A DNA stretch of 20,818 nucleotides from assembly GCA_964416665.1 (NCBI GenBank), contig CAYQFA010000011.1, positions 1-20,818 of the forward strand. Reading direction: 5' to 3'. Of the stretch, positions 6,734 through 14,795 are shown in pieces. The notes under the pieces were generated by a model, which did no database searches, had not been told where the DNA came from, and saw only the letters and a list, made by a program, of their open reading frames with translations. The first letter of the stretch is position 1, and each line of letters starts with the position of its first letter. The stretch is from JAKAGE01 sp964416665 (lineage in GTDB: Bacteria; Patescibacteriota; Minisyncoccia; UBA6257; 2-01-FULL-56-20). Both the position numbers and the translations under genes were made by a program.

Positions 6734-7354
6734 ATGAAGCAAAAACCGCCGTTCAATATCATCCTGCTCGGTGATCCGGCTTCGGGCAAAGCGACGCAGG
6801 CAAAGCGTCTGGTCAAAAAATATCATCTCTACAACCTCGACATGGGCGCAGAGGTGAAAAAACCTGCAGCGACGGCGCAATATGATTACGCGAAGACGAC
6901 GGCACTTGGGAAGCTTACTCCGACGGTGGTGGTGCGGGATATTTTCAAAAAAGTCATCATCGGGACCCCCGCCAGGCACGGCATCCTTTTTAACGGCACG
7001 CCAAAGATGATCAATGAAGCCCAGCTTGTTGCCCGATGCCTCAAGCAGGCTGAGCGCACCGATCCGTTGGTGATCTATTTGAGTATTCCCACGAGCGAGA
7101 TCATGCGCCGTGCGGCGAAGCGCAGGGTGTATTTTCAGGGCAAGCTGGTCAAGCGGGACGACGATAACGAAAGGGCCTTGCGTAATCGTAAGCGATATTA
7201 TGAAAAACAGGTTTCGCAAGTGGTAAGATTTTTTAAAGAGCGCTATGATTTCAAACGTATTTCCGGCGTCGGCACCGAGGGTGAGGTCGCAAAGAAGATC
7301 GGCGCTGCGGTCACGCAATACGAAAGGAAATATAACATGGACCATGGAGCTTAA
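6734..7354 (+). CDS. Diverged adenylate kinase-like P-loop protein
   Basis: This 206-aa protein is clearly a paralogue of the upstream Adk. It has a P-loop GDPASGKATQ, a LYNLDMGAEV segment aligned to FFHWDMGVIL, FNGTPKMINEAQLV aligned to FDGLPRRPVQAQFL, and KRDDDNERALRNRKRYY aligned to GRADDTPEAIDKRLQFF. Key changes are seen: the Arg of the DMGxxLR element is lost (VKK), and the DGFPR(T) element reads NGTPK, losing both the Asp and the catalytic Arg. The ATP-side LID residues are kept. This suggests altered acceptor specificity or loss of AMP kinase activity. It starts 2 nt after adk and its end overlaps the map start by 11 nt, so translation is probably coupled. Confidence 0.85.
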   Translation: MKQKPPFNIILLGDPASGKATQAKRLVKKYHLYNLDMGAEVKKPAATAQYDYAKTTALGKLTPTVVVRDIFKKVIIGTPARHGILFNGTPKMINEAQLVARCLKQAERTDPLVIYLSIPTSEIMRRAAKRRVYFQGKLVKRDDDNERALRNRKRYYEKQVSQVVRFFKERYDFKRISGVGTEGEVAKKIGAAVTQYERKYNMDHGA

Positions 7355-8105
7355 AACACCGGATCAGATCGAGATTATGGCCGAGGGCGGCAAACGGCTT
7401 GCCGCGGTCTTGCAGCAGCTGCGGGGTGAGGTGCGCCCCGGCATCACCACGCTCGCACTCGATCGCATCGCGCACGACCTTATCGTGAAGGGCGGCGATG
7501 TGCCGAATTTTTTGAACTATCGTCCTGCGGGCGCCCAGAAAGCCTATCCCTACACGCTTTGCGCGTCCGTGAATAATGTGGTCGTTCACGGCCAGCCTTC
7601 GGGTTATATCCTCAAAGAAGGGGATGTCATCAAACTTGATCTCGGTTTACGTCACCGCGGGCTGAATCTCGATTCAGCGATCACGGTGGGCGTCGGCACG
7701 ATCAGTAGACTTGCGAAGAAGCTGCTTTTTGTCACCGAAGAGGCGCTTTATGCGGGGATCAAAGAGGCAGAGGTCGGCCAAACACTCGGTGACATCGGCT
7801 GGGCGATCGAAAGGGTCGTCGGTAAGAATAAGTTTTCAGTTGCCGAAGGGTTGACGGGGCATGGCATCGGAAGAGCGCTCCACGAGGAGCCGACCGTTTT
7901 CAATTTTGGCGACAAGAAAACCGGCATGCGGCTTATGGAAGGCCTTACGATCGCTATCGAACCGATGGTGGCAACGGGGAAGGGGGAGATTATGCAGTTG
8001 CCGGATGAAGGCTATGGTACGGTTGACGGGTCCCTTTCGGCGCAGTTCGAGCACACGGTGGCGATCACGGCGAACGGCCCGCGGATCCTCACAAAGATGG
8101 TATAA
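7344..8105 (+). CDS. map: Methionine aminopeptidase, type I
   Basis: Removes the initiator Met from nascent proteins in the cytosol. The 253-aa protein has the type I layout without an N-terminal extension. NNVVVHGQP carries the substrate-site His. All five metal ligands are visible: the two Asp in KLDLGLRHRGLNLDSAI, the His in GHGIGRALHEEP, the Glu in IAIEPM and the Glu in QFEHTVAIT. The frame is open from 7245, but the ATG at 7344 gives the family-like MELKTPDQIEIMAEGGK start and an 11-nt overlap with the preceding adk-like gene. adk-map after secY is a classic arrangement; the infA/rpmJ/rpsM block normally beyond map is absent here. Confidence 0.96.
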   Translation: MELKTPDQIEIMAEGGKRLAAVLQQLRGEVRPGITTLALDRIAHDLIVKGGDVPNFLNYRPAGAQKAYPYTLCASVNNVVVHGQPSGYILKEGDVIKLDLGLRHRGLNLDSAITVGVGTISRLAKKLLFVTEEALYAGIKEAEVGQTLGDIGWAIERVVGKNKFSVAEGLTGHGIGRALHEEPTVFNFGDKKTGMRLMEGLTIAIEPMVATGKGEIMQLPDEGYGTVDGSLSAQFEHTVAITANGPRILTKMV

Positions 8106-8112
8106 TCGATAC

Positions 8113-8841
8113 ATGGCGCAACCCTATCTCTCTATCGTCATTCCTGCCTATAACGAGGCCGAGCGTATTCCGGCCGCACTCCTTGCCATGGACAAGCAGC
8201 TGAGCGCCGTCGATTATTCCTATGAGATCCTCGTGGTCAACGACGGATCGACCGACAACACGGCGGTGATCGTGGAATCACTGACGAAGATGGTGAAGAA
8301 TCTGAAACTGATCAACGTCAAGGACAATGCCGGCAAGGGCGGTACGGTGCGGCAGGGAATGCTGCTTGCCACGGGTAAGGTGCGGCTCTTTACCGATGCC
8401 GATAATTCGACGAGTATCGATCAATTCGAAAAAATGATGCCGTTCTTCAAAGATGGCTACGGCATCGTCATCGGATCGCGCGCCGTGCGGGGCGCGGAGC
8501 TTGATCCGCCGGAGCCGTTCTATCGCCAGATCATCGGCAAGGGGTTGAACATGCTCGTACAGATACTATTATTGCCGGGCATCTGGGATACGCAGTGCGG
8601 ATTCAAAGCGTATACCGACGAGGCCGCAGAAAAGATCTTCAAACTTTCCCGGATCAACGGCTGGGCGTTCGACGTGGAGACGCTCGTTCTTGGCAGGCAG
8701 ATGGGCTATAAGATCAAGGAAATACCGGTTCGCTGGGTGGATGATGTCCGTTCCCACGTGAAGTTCTCGGCAGGGTTGCAATTTCTGTCCGAAACCTTTA
8801 AAATTCGCTGGTGGTTGTGGAGGAGCGATTACCATATATAA
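8113..8841 (+). CDS. Family 2 glycosyltransferase, polyprenyl-phosphate sugar synthase type
   Basis: The 242-aa protein is a GT-A fold GT2 enzyme close to dolichyl/undecaprenyl-phosphate mannosyl- or glucosyltransferases (DPM1/ALG5-like). These move a sugar from a nucleotide donor to a lipid phosphate at the membrane. Motifs in order are LSIVIPAYNEAERIP, VVNDGSTDNT, KGGTVRQGM, the metal-binding FTDADNSTS, TQCGFKAYT and NGWAFDVETLVLGRQMGY, then the IPVRWVDD end. No C-terminal membrane helix is seen. The frame is open from 7861, but that region is map in another frame. The ATG at 8113, 7 nt after the map stop, gives the proper start. Donor and acceptor cannot be told from sequence. Confidence 0.9.
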   Translation: MAQPYLSIVIPAYNEAERIPAALLAMDKQLSAVDYSYEILVVNDGSTDNTAVIVESLTKMVKNLKLINVKDNAGKGGTVRQGMLLATGKVRLFTDADNSTSIDQFEKMMPFFKDGYGIVIGSRAVRGAELDPPEPFYRQIIGKGLNMLVQILLLPGIWDTQCGFKAYTDEAAEKIFKLSRINGWAFDVETLVLGRQMGYKIKEIPVRWVDDVRSHVKFSAGLQFLSETFKIRWWLWRSDYHI

Positions 8842-8856
8842 AAAATTTAACGCCAA

Positions 8857-9315
8857 ATGGGAAAGCAACACGTAACAAAAGAGCGGCTTGAGGAATTCAA
8901 AGCCGAGCTTGAACAGCTTAAGAACGTCAAGCGCAACGAGGTTGCCCAGCGCTTGAAGCAGGCCAAGGAATATGGCGATCTGTCGGAGAACTCGGAGTAT
9001 GCCGAGGCGCGCGACGAACAGGCTAACGTCGAAGCGCGTATTTTTGAACTCGAAGATCTTATGAAGACGGCGGTGATAATCGAAAAGTCCGTTGACAATG
9101 CGGTGGTGAGAGTTGGTTCAACGGTGACATTTAAGAAAGGCGGCAAAGAATTGAGATACACCATCGTCGGGATGCATGAAGCAAGGCCTGAAGAGGGCAG
9201 GATATCGGATGATTCACCACTTGGTAAGGCATTTATGAAAAAGAAGGTCGGCGACGTCATTGACGTTACGACGCCTTCCGGTGTGATAAAATACGAGATA
9301 CTGAAGATCGAGTAA
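8857..9315 (+). CDS. greA: Transcription elongation factor GreA
   Basis: GreA rescues backtracked RNA polymerase by stimulating transcript cleavage through the secondary channel. The 152-aa product has the N-terminal coiled coil (ERLEEFKAELEQLKNVKRNE...), the acidic tip EYGDLSENSEYAEARDEQ with the conserved Asp and Glu, and the C-terminal FKBP-like domain (VGSTVTF..., ISDDSPLGKAFMKKKVGD, ITTP-like VTTPSG). The length is normal. The ATG at 8857 follows the glycosyltransferase stop by 15 nt and has no Shine-Dalgarno site (aatttaacgccaa). Its last four codons and stop form part of a 37-bp perfect hairpin. Confidence 0.97.
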   Translation: MGKQHVTKERLEEFKAELEQLKNVKRNEVAQRLKQAKEYGDLSENSEYAEARDEQANVEARIFELEDLMKTAVIIEKSVDNAVVRVGSTVTFKKGGKELRYTIVGMHEARPEEGRISDDSPLGKAFMKKKVGDVIDVTTPSGVIKYEILKIE

Positions 9316-9401
9316 GGCAAACAAAAAGTTCCCCTTGGGACCTGCTGCGAAGACGCAACGGTCTCCAAGGGGAACTTTTTGTTTGCCTTACTCGATCTTC
9401 A
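9302..9401. terminator. 37-bp perfect hairpin at the greA end, probably bidirectional terminator
   Basis: Bases 9302-9338 and 9365-9401 are perfect inverted complements over 37 bp with a 26-nt loop. The core AAAAAGTTCCCCTTGG / CCAAGGGGAACTTTTT has an A tract on one side and a T tract on the other, as in intrinsic terminators working on both strands. Outside the core the pairing continues through GGCAAAC and then through the last greA codons and the stop, which is much longer than a terminator needs. Confidence 0.8.
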
Positions 9402-9414
9402 TTCCCCCCCGGAG

Positions 9415-9443
9415 TTCTCAAAATGCCGACTTCGCGCTATTAT
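9415..9443 (+). promoter_or_regulatory. Candidate promoter for lysS, near-leaderless
   Basis: TTCTCA (9415-9420) and TATTAT (9438-9443) are spaced by 17 bp. The expected start of transcription is at or next to the lysS ATG at 9450, so the mRNA would have almost no 5' leader. The upstream gene ends in a strong terminator, which supports a new promoter here. Confidence 0.45.
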
Positions 9444-9449
9444 TAGACA

Positions 9450-10904
9450 ATGCTAGAAGATATCATTCAGGAGCGGCGCAAGAAGCTTGAGGCGATAAAG
9501 GCGGCACATATCGATCCGTATCCGGCGCGGGTGAAGCGCTCGCTTACGGTCGCGCACGCAATCGGGGGCTTTGAGAAGATTGCCATGTCGGAAGAGAGCG
9601 TTTCGCTTGCGGGACGTTTGCGCAGTCTGCGCGATCAGGGGAAGATCATTTTTGCGGACATCGAGGATGAGACCGGAAAGATACAGGTGGTGTTGAAAGA
9701 GGACGTACTTGCGGAGCTGCCATTCTGGCGTTCGGTGCTCGATATGGGCGATTTTGTTTCCGTCACCGGGCCGCTGTTCGCTACCAAGCGCGGCGAGAAG
9801 AGTTTGGAGGCCCACGAGTTGCAATTCGGAGGGAAAGCGCTTTTGCCCCTGCCGGACAAGTGGGACGGTTTGGAAGATGTCGAACTTCGGTTGCGCGAGC
9901 GTTATGTCGACCTACTAACACATCCGGAGGTTCGCGAGACGTTCATGAAAAAGAGCATGTTCTGGGCAAGCGTGCGGGAATTTCTGCAGAAGCATGCGTT
10001 CGTGGAAGTGGAGACCAGCGTGCTTGAGCCGCAGGCGGGTGGCGCCGAGGCGGAGCCGTTCAAGACGCACCACAACACGCTCGACACGGATTTCTATCTG
10101 CGCATCTCACTCGAGTTGCAGCTGAAAAAATTGATCGTCGGGGGATTCGACAGCGTGTTCGAGATCGGCCGCGTATTTCGGAACGAAGGTATCGATCGCG
10201 ACCATCTCCAGGATTTCACTTTCATGGAATGCTATTGGGCGTATCATGATTATAAGGAGCTCATGAAGTTGATGCAGAAGATGTATCAGTTCACGATCGA
10301 GCGTACGATGGGCACGCTTCGCACGGCGTGGCAGGGATATGATATCGACTGGGGGCAGCCGTGGCCGGAGGTGGATTATGTACATGCGTTCAAGGAGGCC
10401 AATGACATCGATCCGCTTGCGGCGTCGCGTGACGAGCTCTTCGAGAAGGCGAAGGCGCTCGGGCTTGCTCCGGAGAAGAATCTGCAAAAGGGGCGGCTTA
10501 TCGACCTTATCTATAAGAAAACCGTGCGTCCGAAATTGATCCAGCCGTGTTTCCTTATCAACACGCCAATCCTGATCTCGCCGCTCGCAAAGGCGTCGCC
10601 GGAGCGTCCGGAGATCGCCGAGCGGTTCCAGATCGTGGCATGCGGCACAGAACTTGGCAACGGATTTTCAGAGCTCAACGATCCGCTTGAACAGCGCCGC
10701 CGCCTGGAGGAGCAGATGAAATTAAAGGAAAAAGGGGATAAAGAAGCGATGTCGCTCGATGAGGATTTTTTGCGCGCGCTGGAATACGGCTTACCGCCGA
10801 CGGCCGGCTTCGGTATGTCGGAGCGCGTCTTCGCGATTCTCGTGGACAAGCCGGTGCGGGAGACGGTATTCTTCCCGCTGATGCGTCCAAAGGACAAGAA
10901 ATAG
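9450..10904 (+). CDS. lysS: Lysyl-tRNA synthetase, class II
   Basis: Charges tRNA-Lys. The 484-aa product has an N-terminal OB-fold anticodon-binding domain (VSLAGRLRSLRDQGK, FADIEDETGKIQVV) and a class II catalytic core: ELRLRERYVDLL, motif 1 FVEVETSVLEPQAGGAEAEP, motif 2 FEIGRVFRNEGIDRDHLQDF then TFMECYWAY. The LysRS-type ELGNGFSELNDP element follows. Motif 3 reads GLPPTAGFGMSERVFAIL, one residue shorter than the usual GLGIGIDR form but keeping the Arg. The start at 9450 has no Shine-Dalgarno site and sits 7 nt after a -10-like box. A nucleotidyltransferase gene follows after 4 nt. Confidence 0.96.
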   Translation: MLEDIIQERRKKLEAIKAAHIDPYPARVKRSLTVAHAIGGFEKIAMSEESVSLAGRLRSLRDQGKIIFADIEDETGKIQVVLKEDVLAELPFWRSVLDMGDFVSVTGPLFATKRGEKSLEAHELQFGGKALLPLPDKWDGLEDVELRLRERYVDLLTHPEVRETFMKKSMFWASVREFLQKHAFVEVETSVLEPQAGGAEAEPFKTHHNTLDTDFYLRISLELQLKKLIVGGFDSVFEIGRVFRNEGIDRDHLQDFTFMECYWAYHDYKELMKLMQKMYQFTIERTMGTLRTAWQGYDIDWGQPWPEVDYVHAFKEANDIDPLAASRDELFEKAKALGLAPEKNLQKGRLIDLIYKKTVRPKLIQPCFLINTPILISPLAKASPERPEIAERFQIVACGTELGNGFSELNDPLEQRRRLEEQMKLKEKGDKEAMSLDEDFLRALEYGLPPTAGFGMSERVFAILVDKPVRETVFFPLMRPKDKK

Positions 10905-10908
10905 GATC

Positions 10909-11313
10909 ATGAAAAAGGTACTTATCTTCGGCGTCTTTGACGGCGTCCATGACGGCCACCGTGATTTTTTTCGTCAGGCCAGGCTTCATGGCGATTATCT
11001 CGTAACCGCCGTCGCTGCGGATAATATCGTTCAGGAGTTGAAGCATCGGTTGCCGAGGTTTGGGCTTGAAGAGCGGATAACGCAGGTCGCACGCGAGGCG
11101 GGCGTTGATGAGGCGGTTGCAGGCGACGAGCTTCTTGGTTCCTATAACGTCATGAAAAGCCATTGTCCCGATATTGTCGCGCTCGGTTACGACCAGAAAG
11201 ACCTAAAGGAAGACCTGGAGGCGCGTAAGGACGAATTCGAGTTCGACTTCGAGATCGTGGTTCTGGAGCCCTATCAGCCGGAGCAATTCCACAGCAGCTT
11301 ATTGAACGACTGA
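10909..11313 (+). CDS. Cytidylyltransferase-like protein (TagD/RibL type)
   Basis: This 134-aa protein belongs to the HxGH nucleotidyltransferase superfamily. The N-terminal signature FGVFDGVHDGHRDFFRQA contains the HxGH motif (HDGH). ALGYDQKDLKEDL near residue 92 corresponds to the LGYDQ element of archaeal-type FAD synthase RibL and to related glycerol-3-phosphate cytidylyltransferases. The classic C-terminal ISTT/RTEGISTS element is replaced by EQFHSSLLND. It likely transfers AMP or CMP to a phosphorylated small molecule; the substrate is uncertain. It sits 4 nt after lysS, probably in the same transcript, and converges with dnaE, whose stop is 11 nt away. Confidence 0.8.
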   Translation: MKKVLIFGVFDGVHDGHRDFFRQARLHGDYLVTAVAADNIVQELKHRLPRFGLEERITQVAREAGVDEAVAGDELLGSYNVMKSHCPDIVALGYDQKDLKEDLEARKDEFEFDFEIVVLEPYQPEQFHSSLLND

Positions 11314-11324
11314 TGTCGTTCTCC

Positions 11325-14300
11325 CTATTCCAATCTTTTTGCGTTCTCACATAACAACTTCGTTTCCCCATCGCGGTGAGATATCCTGCCGTCCACGATG
11401 ACGCAGGCGTTCTCGACCCACGCCGATGCGGTCTTCTCGAGAACACTGTTAAAGACCACGACCTCGATCGATTGCCCCGATGTGCTATCCTCGATCGTTG
11501 CGAAGATCATCGGCTGGCCGCTCTTGGTAAAAATCTTTTTGACTTTTGAAACAAGCCCGGCGGTGCGCATAATGGTTTTCTCGTCGGTGGCCGCTATGAT
11601 ATCGGCGATAGGTTTTGCCTTGTAATGTTCAATGGTCTCCTTGTGGCTGTTCATCGGATGGTCAGAGATGAAGAAGCCGATCAGCTCTTTTTCCCAAACA
11701 AGTTTTTCGCCGTTCGTTGCTGGCGCGGTCGCTGGTTTGAGGCGAAGGGTGAGCGTCGGTGCGGACATGCCAAAGAGCGAGTTGGCGCTGTCAAGGTTGC
11801 CCCTTCTCATTGCCTGGGCGAATTTCAGGATGTCATCCATATTCTCGAGCGCCTGCTTGCGCTCGATGCCGAGCGAGTCGAAGGCGCCGCTCTTCGCCAG
11901 GCTTTCGATAGATTTCTTGTTGAGGTCCTTGTGTTGTATGCGCGATAAAAACTCCTCGAAGGTTTTGAACGGGCCGCCGCGCGCGCGTTCTTCGATGATG
12001 GCGCGGGTAATCTCCGAGCCGACGTTCTTTATGGCAAGCAGGCCGAATCGGATCTTGCCGTCTTCTGGCGTGAAGTTCACAAAGCTGCGGTTGACGTCCG
12101 GCGCTAATATCTCCACCCCGGCAGCCTTCGCTTCCTGAATGAGAAACGAAATGCGTTCGATGTCGTGCATTTCGGCGTTCAGCAGCGCAGCGGTGAATTC
12201 TTCGGGGTAGTGGGCTTTGAGGTATGCGGTTTGATAGCCGATCATGGCATAGCATGCCGCGTGCGATTTATTGAAGCCATAACGGGCGAATGGCGGGAAG
12301 AGTTCCCAGATCTCCTTCGCGATCTTCGGAGCAATACCGTTTTTGACCATGCCGCTCGTCAATTTCTCTTTTTGCTCATCGAGCAGCGATTTGATCTTTT
12401 TGCCGATGGCTTTGCGGAGGGTGTCGGCTTCCGCAAGTGAGTAGCCCGCAAGGTCGCGGGCGATCTGCATCATCTGTTCCTGATAGACGCCGATGCCATA
12501 CGTTTTGCTCAGCACATGCTCGAGCTGCGGGTGAAGATAGGTTATCTTTTCCTGGCCGTTTTTGCGCTTAATGAAAGAGGGGATAAGTTCCATCGGTCCG
12601 GGGCGGAAGAGCGCGACGAGTGCGATCAGGTCCTCAAGCTCCGTCGGCTTGATGTCTTTCATGTAACGCCGCATGCCGCTTGATTCAAACTGGAAGACCC
12701 CGGTGGTGTCCGCGCGCTGGAGCAGTTCGTAGGTCTTTGCGTCGTCGAGCGGAATTTTCGAAATATCGATCGTCACATCGTGCAGTTCTTTGATCAATCG
12801 CAGTGCGTCTTCGATGATGCTCAGGTTTTTGAGACCAAGGAAGTCGATCTTCAAAAGGCCGAGATCCTCGATGGCGTGCATTTCGAACTGCGTGATGATG
12901 ATGTCGTCCTCACCGGGCGCGAATTGGATCGGTACCCGCTCAGTGAGCGGTTCCTTCGCGATCACCGTGCCGCAGGCGTGGACCGACGCATGGCGCGCGA
13001 CGCCCTCAAGATGGCGCGCGGTATCGATCAGCTTCTTCGCTTCGGGGTTGGTATCATATAAAACTTTGAGTTCCTGCACTTTGCGGAGACATTCGTCGAG
13101 CCAGCCTTCCTTCATGCCCTGCGTGGGGTTGAAGGGGATGAGCTTGGCGATCTGGTCGCAAAAGCCGTAGGCGTAGCCCATGGCGCGGCCGGCGTCGCGG
13201 ATGGCCGCGCGGGCTGCCATTGTCCCGAAGGTGATGATGCGGGCGACGTGGTCCTCGCCATATTTTTGGCGTGCGTAGGCAAGCACTTCTTCGCGGCGGG
13301 TGTCGGCGAAGTCGATGTCGATATCCGGCATTTGGATGCGCTCCGGATTAAGGAAACGCTCAAAGATCAGGCCGTACGTGAGCGGATTGATATCGGTGAT
13401 GTCGAGTACATAGGAAACGAGGCTGCCCGCCGCCGAGCCTCTGCCCGGGCCGACCGCGATGCCGTGCATTTTTGCCCAGGAGATAAGGTCTTGCACGATC
13501 AAAAAGTAGTCGGCAAAGCCGGTCTTTTCGATGACGCCGATCTCGTACTCAAGCCGCTCGCGCACTTCCAGCGTTTGCGCTTCCGGCGGGAATTTCTTCG
13601 GCAGGCGCTCCTCGATAAGTTCACGGAGGAAACCGTTTGCGGTCTTGCCTTCGGGTTTGGGGAAATCAGGCAGGAGGGTCTTGCCAAGCTCGAATTCCAC
13701 ATTGCAGCGCTCGGCGATCTCTGCGGTACGCTCCACCGCTTCGAGACCGCCCGGGATGTGCGCGAACTTTTTTGCCATATCCTCCGCGGACAGGATCGAA
13801 AAATCTTCCGCACGCATGCTCATGCGATTATCGTCATCGAGTTTGTTGCCCGTTTGCACGGCGAGTAGGACATCGTGATATTCCGCGTCTTCGGAGTGGG
13901 TGTAGTGGCTGTCCTGCGTGGCAACGAGGGGAATGCCGGTTTCCTCCGAAAGCTTTACGAGAAGCGGTTCGATCTTCTCCGATTCGGGAATATTGGGATG
14001 CCTTTGTATCTCAAGGAAATAATTTCCTTTGCCAAAGACCTCTTGATATTCGAGTGCGATCTTCTTCGCTTCGTCAAAGCGATTATTGAGGAGCGCCTGA
14101 TCGATCTCGCCGCCGAGGCAGGCGGAAAGCGCGATCAGACCTTCATGATGTTCGCGCAGGAGGTCCTTGTCTACGCGCGGTTTATAATAAAAGCCTTCAA
14201 GGTGTGCCTTTGAAACAAGGCGGATCAGGTTTTTCCAGCCGGTCTGATTCTCGCAGAGCAGGATCAAATGGTAATAGCGCTCGCCGTTTTCTTTGGAAAA

Positions 14301-14525
14301 ACGATCCCGCGGCGCGACGTAGGTCTCCACGCCGATGATCGGTTTGATGCCGCTTTTTTTTGCCGCTTTATAGAATTCGACGACGCCATAAAGAACCCCG
14401 TGATCGGTGAGCGCGATGGATTCCATGCCGAGCTCTTTGGCGCGCACCACGAGGTCGGGGATCTTAGTAAGACCGTCCAGAAGGGAATAGTGCGAGTGGG
14501 TGTGAAGATGGGTGAATTTAGGCAT
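11325..14525 (-). CDS. dnaE: DNA polymerase III alpha subunit
   Basis: Replicative polymerase, C-family. The 1066-aa product starts with the PHP domain (THLHTHSHYSLLDG, ALTDHGVLYG). The palm follows: PGRGSAAGSLVSYVLDIT, PDIDIDFADTRREEV near residues 395-405 with two catalytic Asp, and KIDFLGLKNLSII near residue 556 with the third. Then come FQFESSGMRRYMK, LVALFRPGPMELIP and FNKSHAACYAMIGYQTAYLKAHYP. A C-terminal OB domain starts near residue 983 (TAGLVSKVKKIF...). At 1066 aa it is about 100 residues shorter than E. coli DnaE, with little after the OB fold. The frame is open to 14570, but the start at 14525 gives the conserved MPKFTHLH N-terminus. No Shine-Dalgarno site is seen. Confidence 0.97.
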   Translation of the reverse strand: MPKFTHLHTHSHYSLLDGLTKIPDLVVRAKELGMESIALTDHGVLYGVVEFYKAAKKSGIKPIIGVETYVAPRDRFSKENGERYYHLILLCENQTGWKNLIRLVSKAHLEGFYYKPRVDKDLLREHHEGLIALSACLGGEIDQALLNNRFDEAKKIALEYQEVFGKGNYFLEIQRHPNIPESEKIEPLLVKLSEETGIPLVATQDSHYTHSEDAEYHDVLLAVQTGNKLDDDNRMSMRAEDFSILSAEDMAKKFAHIPGGLEAVERTAEIAERCNVEFELGKTLLPDFPKPEGKTANGFLRELIEERLPKKFPPEAQTLEVRERLEYEIGVIEKTGFADYFLIVQDLISWAKMHGIAVGPGRGSAAGSLVSYVLDITDINPLTYGLIFERFLNPERIQMPDIDIDFADTRREEVLAYARQKYGEDHVARIITFGTMAARAAIRDAGRAMGYAYGFCDQIAKLIPFNPTQGMKEGWLDECLRKVQELKVLYDTNPEAKKLIDTARHLEGVARHASVHACGTVIAKEPLTERVPIQFAPGEDDIIITQFEMHAIEDLGLLKIDFLGLKNLSIIEDALRLIKELHDVTIDISKIPLDDAKTYELLQRADTTGVFQFESSGMRRYMKDIKPTELEDLIALVALFRPGPMELIPSFIKRKNGQEKITYLHPQLEHVLSKTYGIGVYQEQMMQIARDLAGYSLAEADTLRKAIGKKIKSLLDEQKEKLTSGMVKNGIAPKIAKEIWELFPPFARYGFNKSHAACYAMIGYQTAYLKAHYPEEFTAALLNAEMHDIERISFLIQEAKAAGVEILAPDVNRSFVNFTPEDGKIRFGLLAIKNVGSEITRAIIEERARGGPFKTFEEFLSRIQHKDLNKKSIESLAKSGAFDSLGIERKQALENMDDILKFAQAMRRGNLDSANSLFGMSAPTLTLRLKPATAPATNGEKLVWEKELIGFFISDHPMNSHKETIEHYKAKPIADIIAATDEKTIMRTAGLVSKVKKIFTKSGQPMIFATIEDSTSGQSIEVVVFNSVLEKTASAWVENACVIVDGRISHRDGETKLLCENAKRLE

Positions 14526-14595
14526 GGTTGTTCTTGATGTTGGCCCCCGACAAGCGAGGATGCAGAACATTAAATTTCTCTTAAAACTTCACCTC

Positions 14596-14667
14596 TATAA
14601 TACTAAAGAATTCATTAAAAATATAGCCCTCACACACCTTGGTTTTAAGCAAAACTTTAGTATAATA
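14596..14667. promoter_or_regulatory. Divergent promoter region between dnaE and tRNA-Thr(UGU)
   Basis: On the + strand TTGGTT (14639-14644), a 16-bp spacer and TATAAT (14661-14666) fit a promoter for the tRNA at 14696. On the - strand TATTAT (14602 down to 14597) fits a -10 box for dnaE with a leader of about 65 nt. The two -10 regions form an inverted repeat: ctttagtataata at 14655-14667 against the complement of 14596-14608, 12 of 13 bases identical. No good -35 is visible for dnaE. Confidence 0.5.
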
Positions 14668-14695
14668 AGGGCAGCCTGAAAGACGTTTTCAATGC

Positions 14696-14768
14696 GCCAC
14701 CTTAGCTCAGCTGGTAGAGCAACGCTTTTGTAAAGCGAAGGTCCCCGGTCCGAATCCGGGAGGTGGCT
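14696..14768 (+). tRNA. tRNA-Thr, anticodon UGU
   Basis: A full cloverleaf can be drawn. The acceptor stem is GCCACCT/AGGTGGC, the D stem GCTC/GAGC, and the T stem CCCGG/CCGGG with loop TCCGAAT. The anticodon loop is TTTGTAA with anticodon TGT at 14729-14731. The anticodon stem has an A-A mismatch at its outer pair (27-43). The discriminator is T and no CCA is encoded, so the end must be added by a CCA-adding enzyme. It sits 27 nt upstream of the membrane-anchored protein gene. Confidence 0.95.
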
Positions 14769-14795
14769 CAAAAAATAATGTATAATAAAAACAAC

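Noticed and set aside
6251..7345. Long open frame of 364 codons on the - strand across adk and the adk-like gene
   Set aside because: It lies fully antisense to two clearly recognisable kinase genes and its translation shows no known motif. It is a codon-bias shadow, as are the antisense frames at 2748-3533 and 16261-16839.
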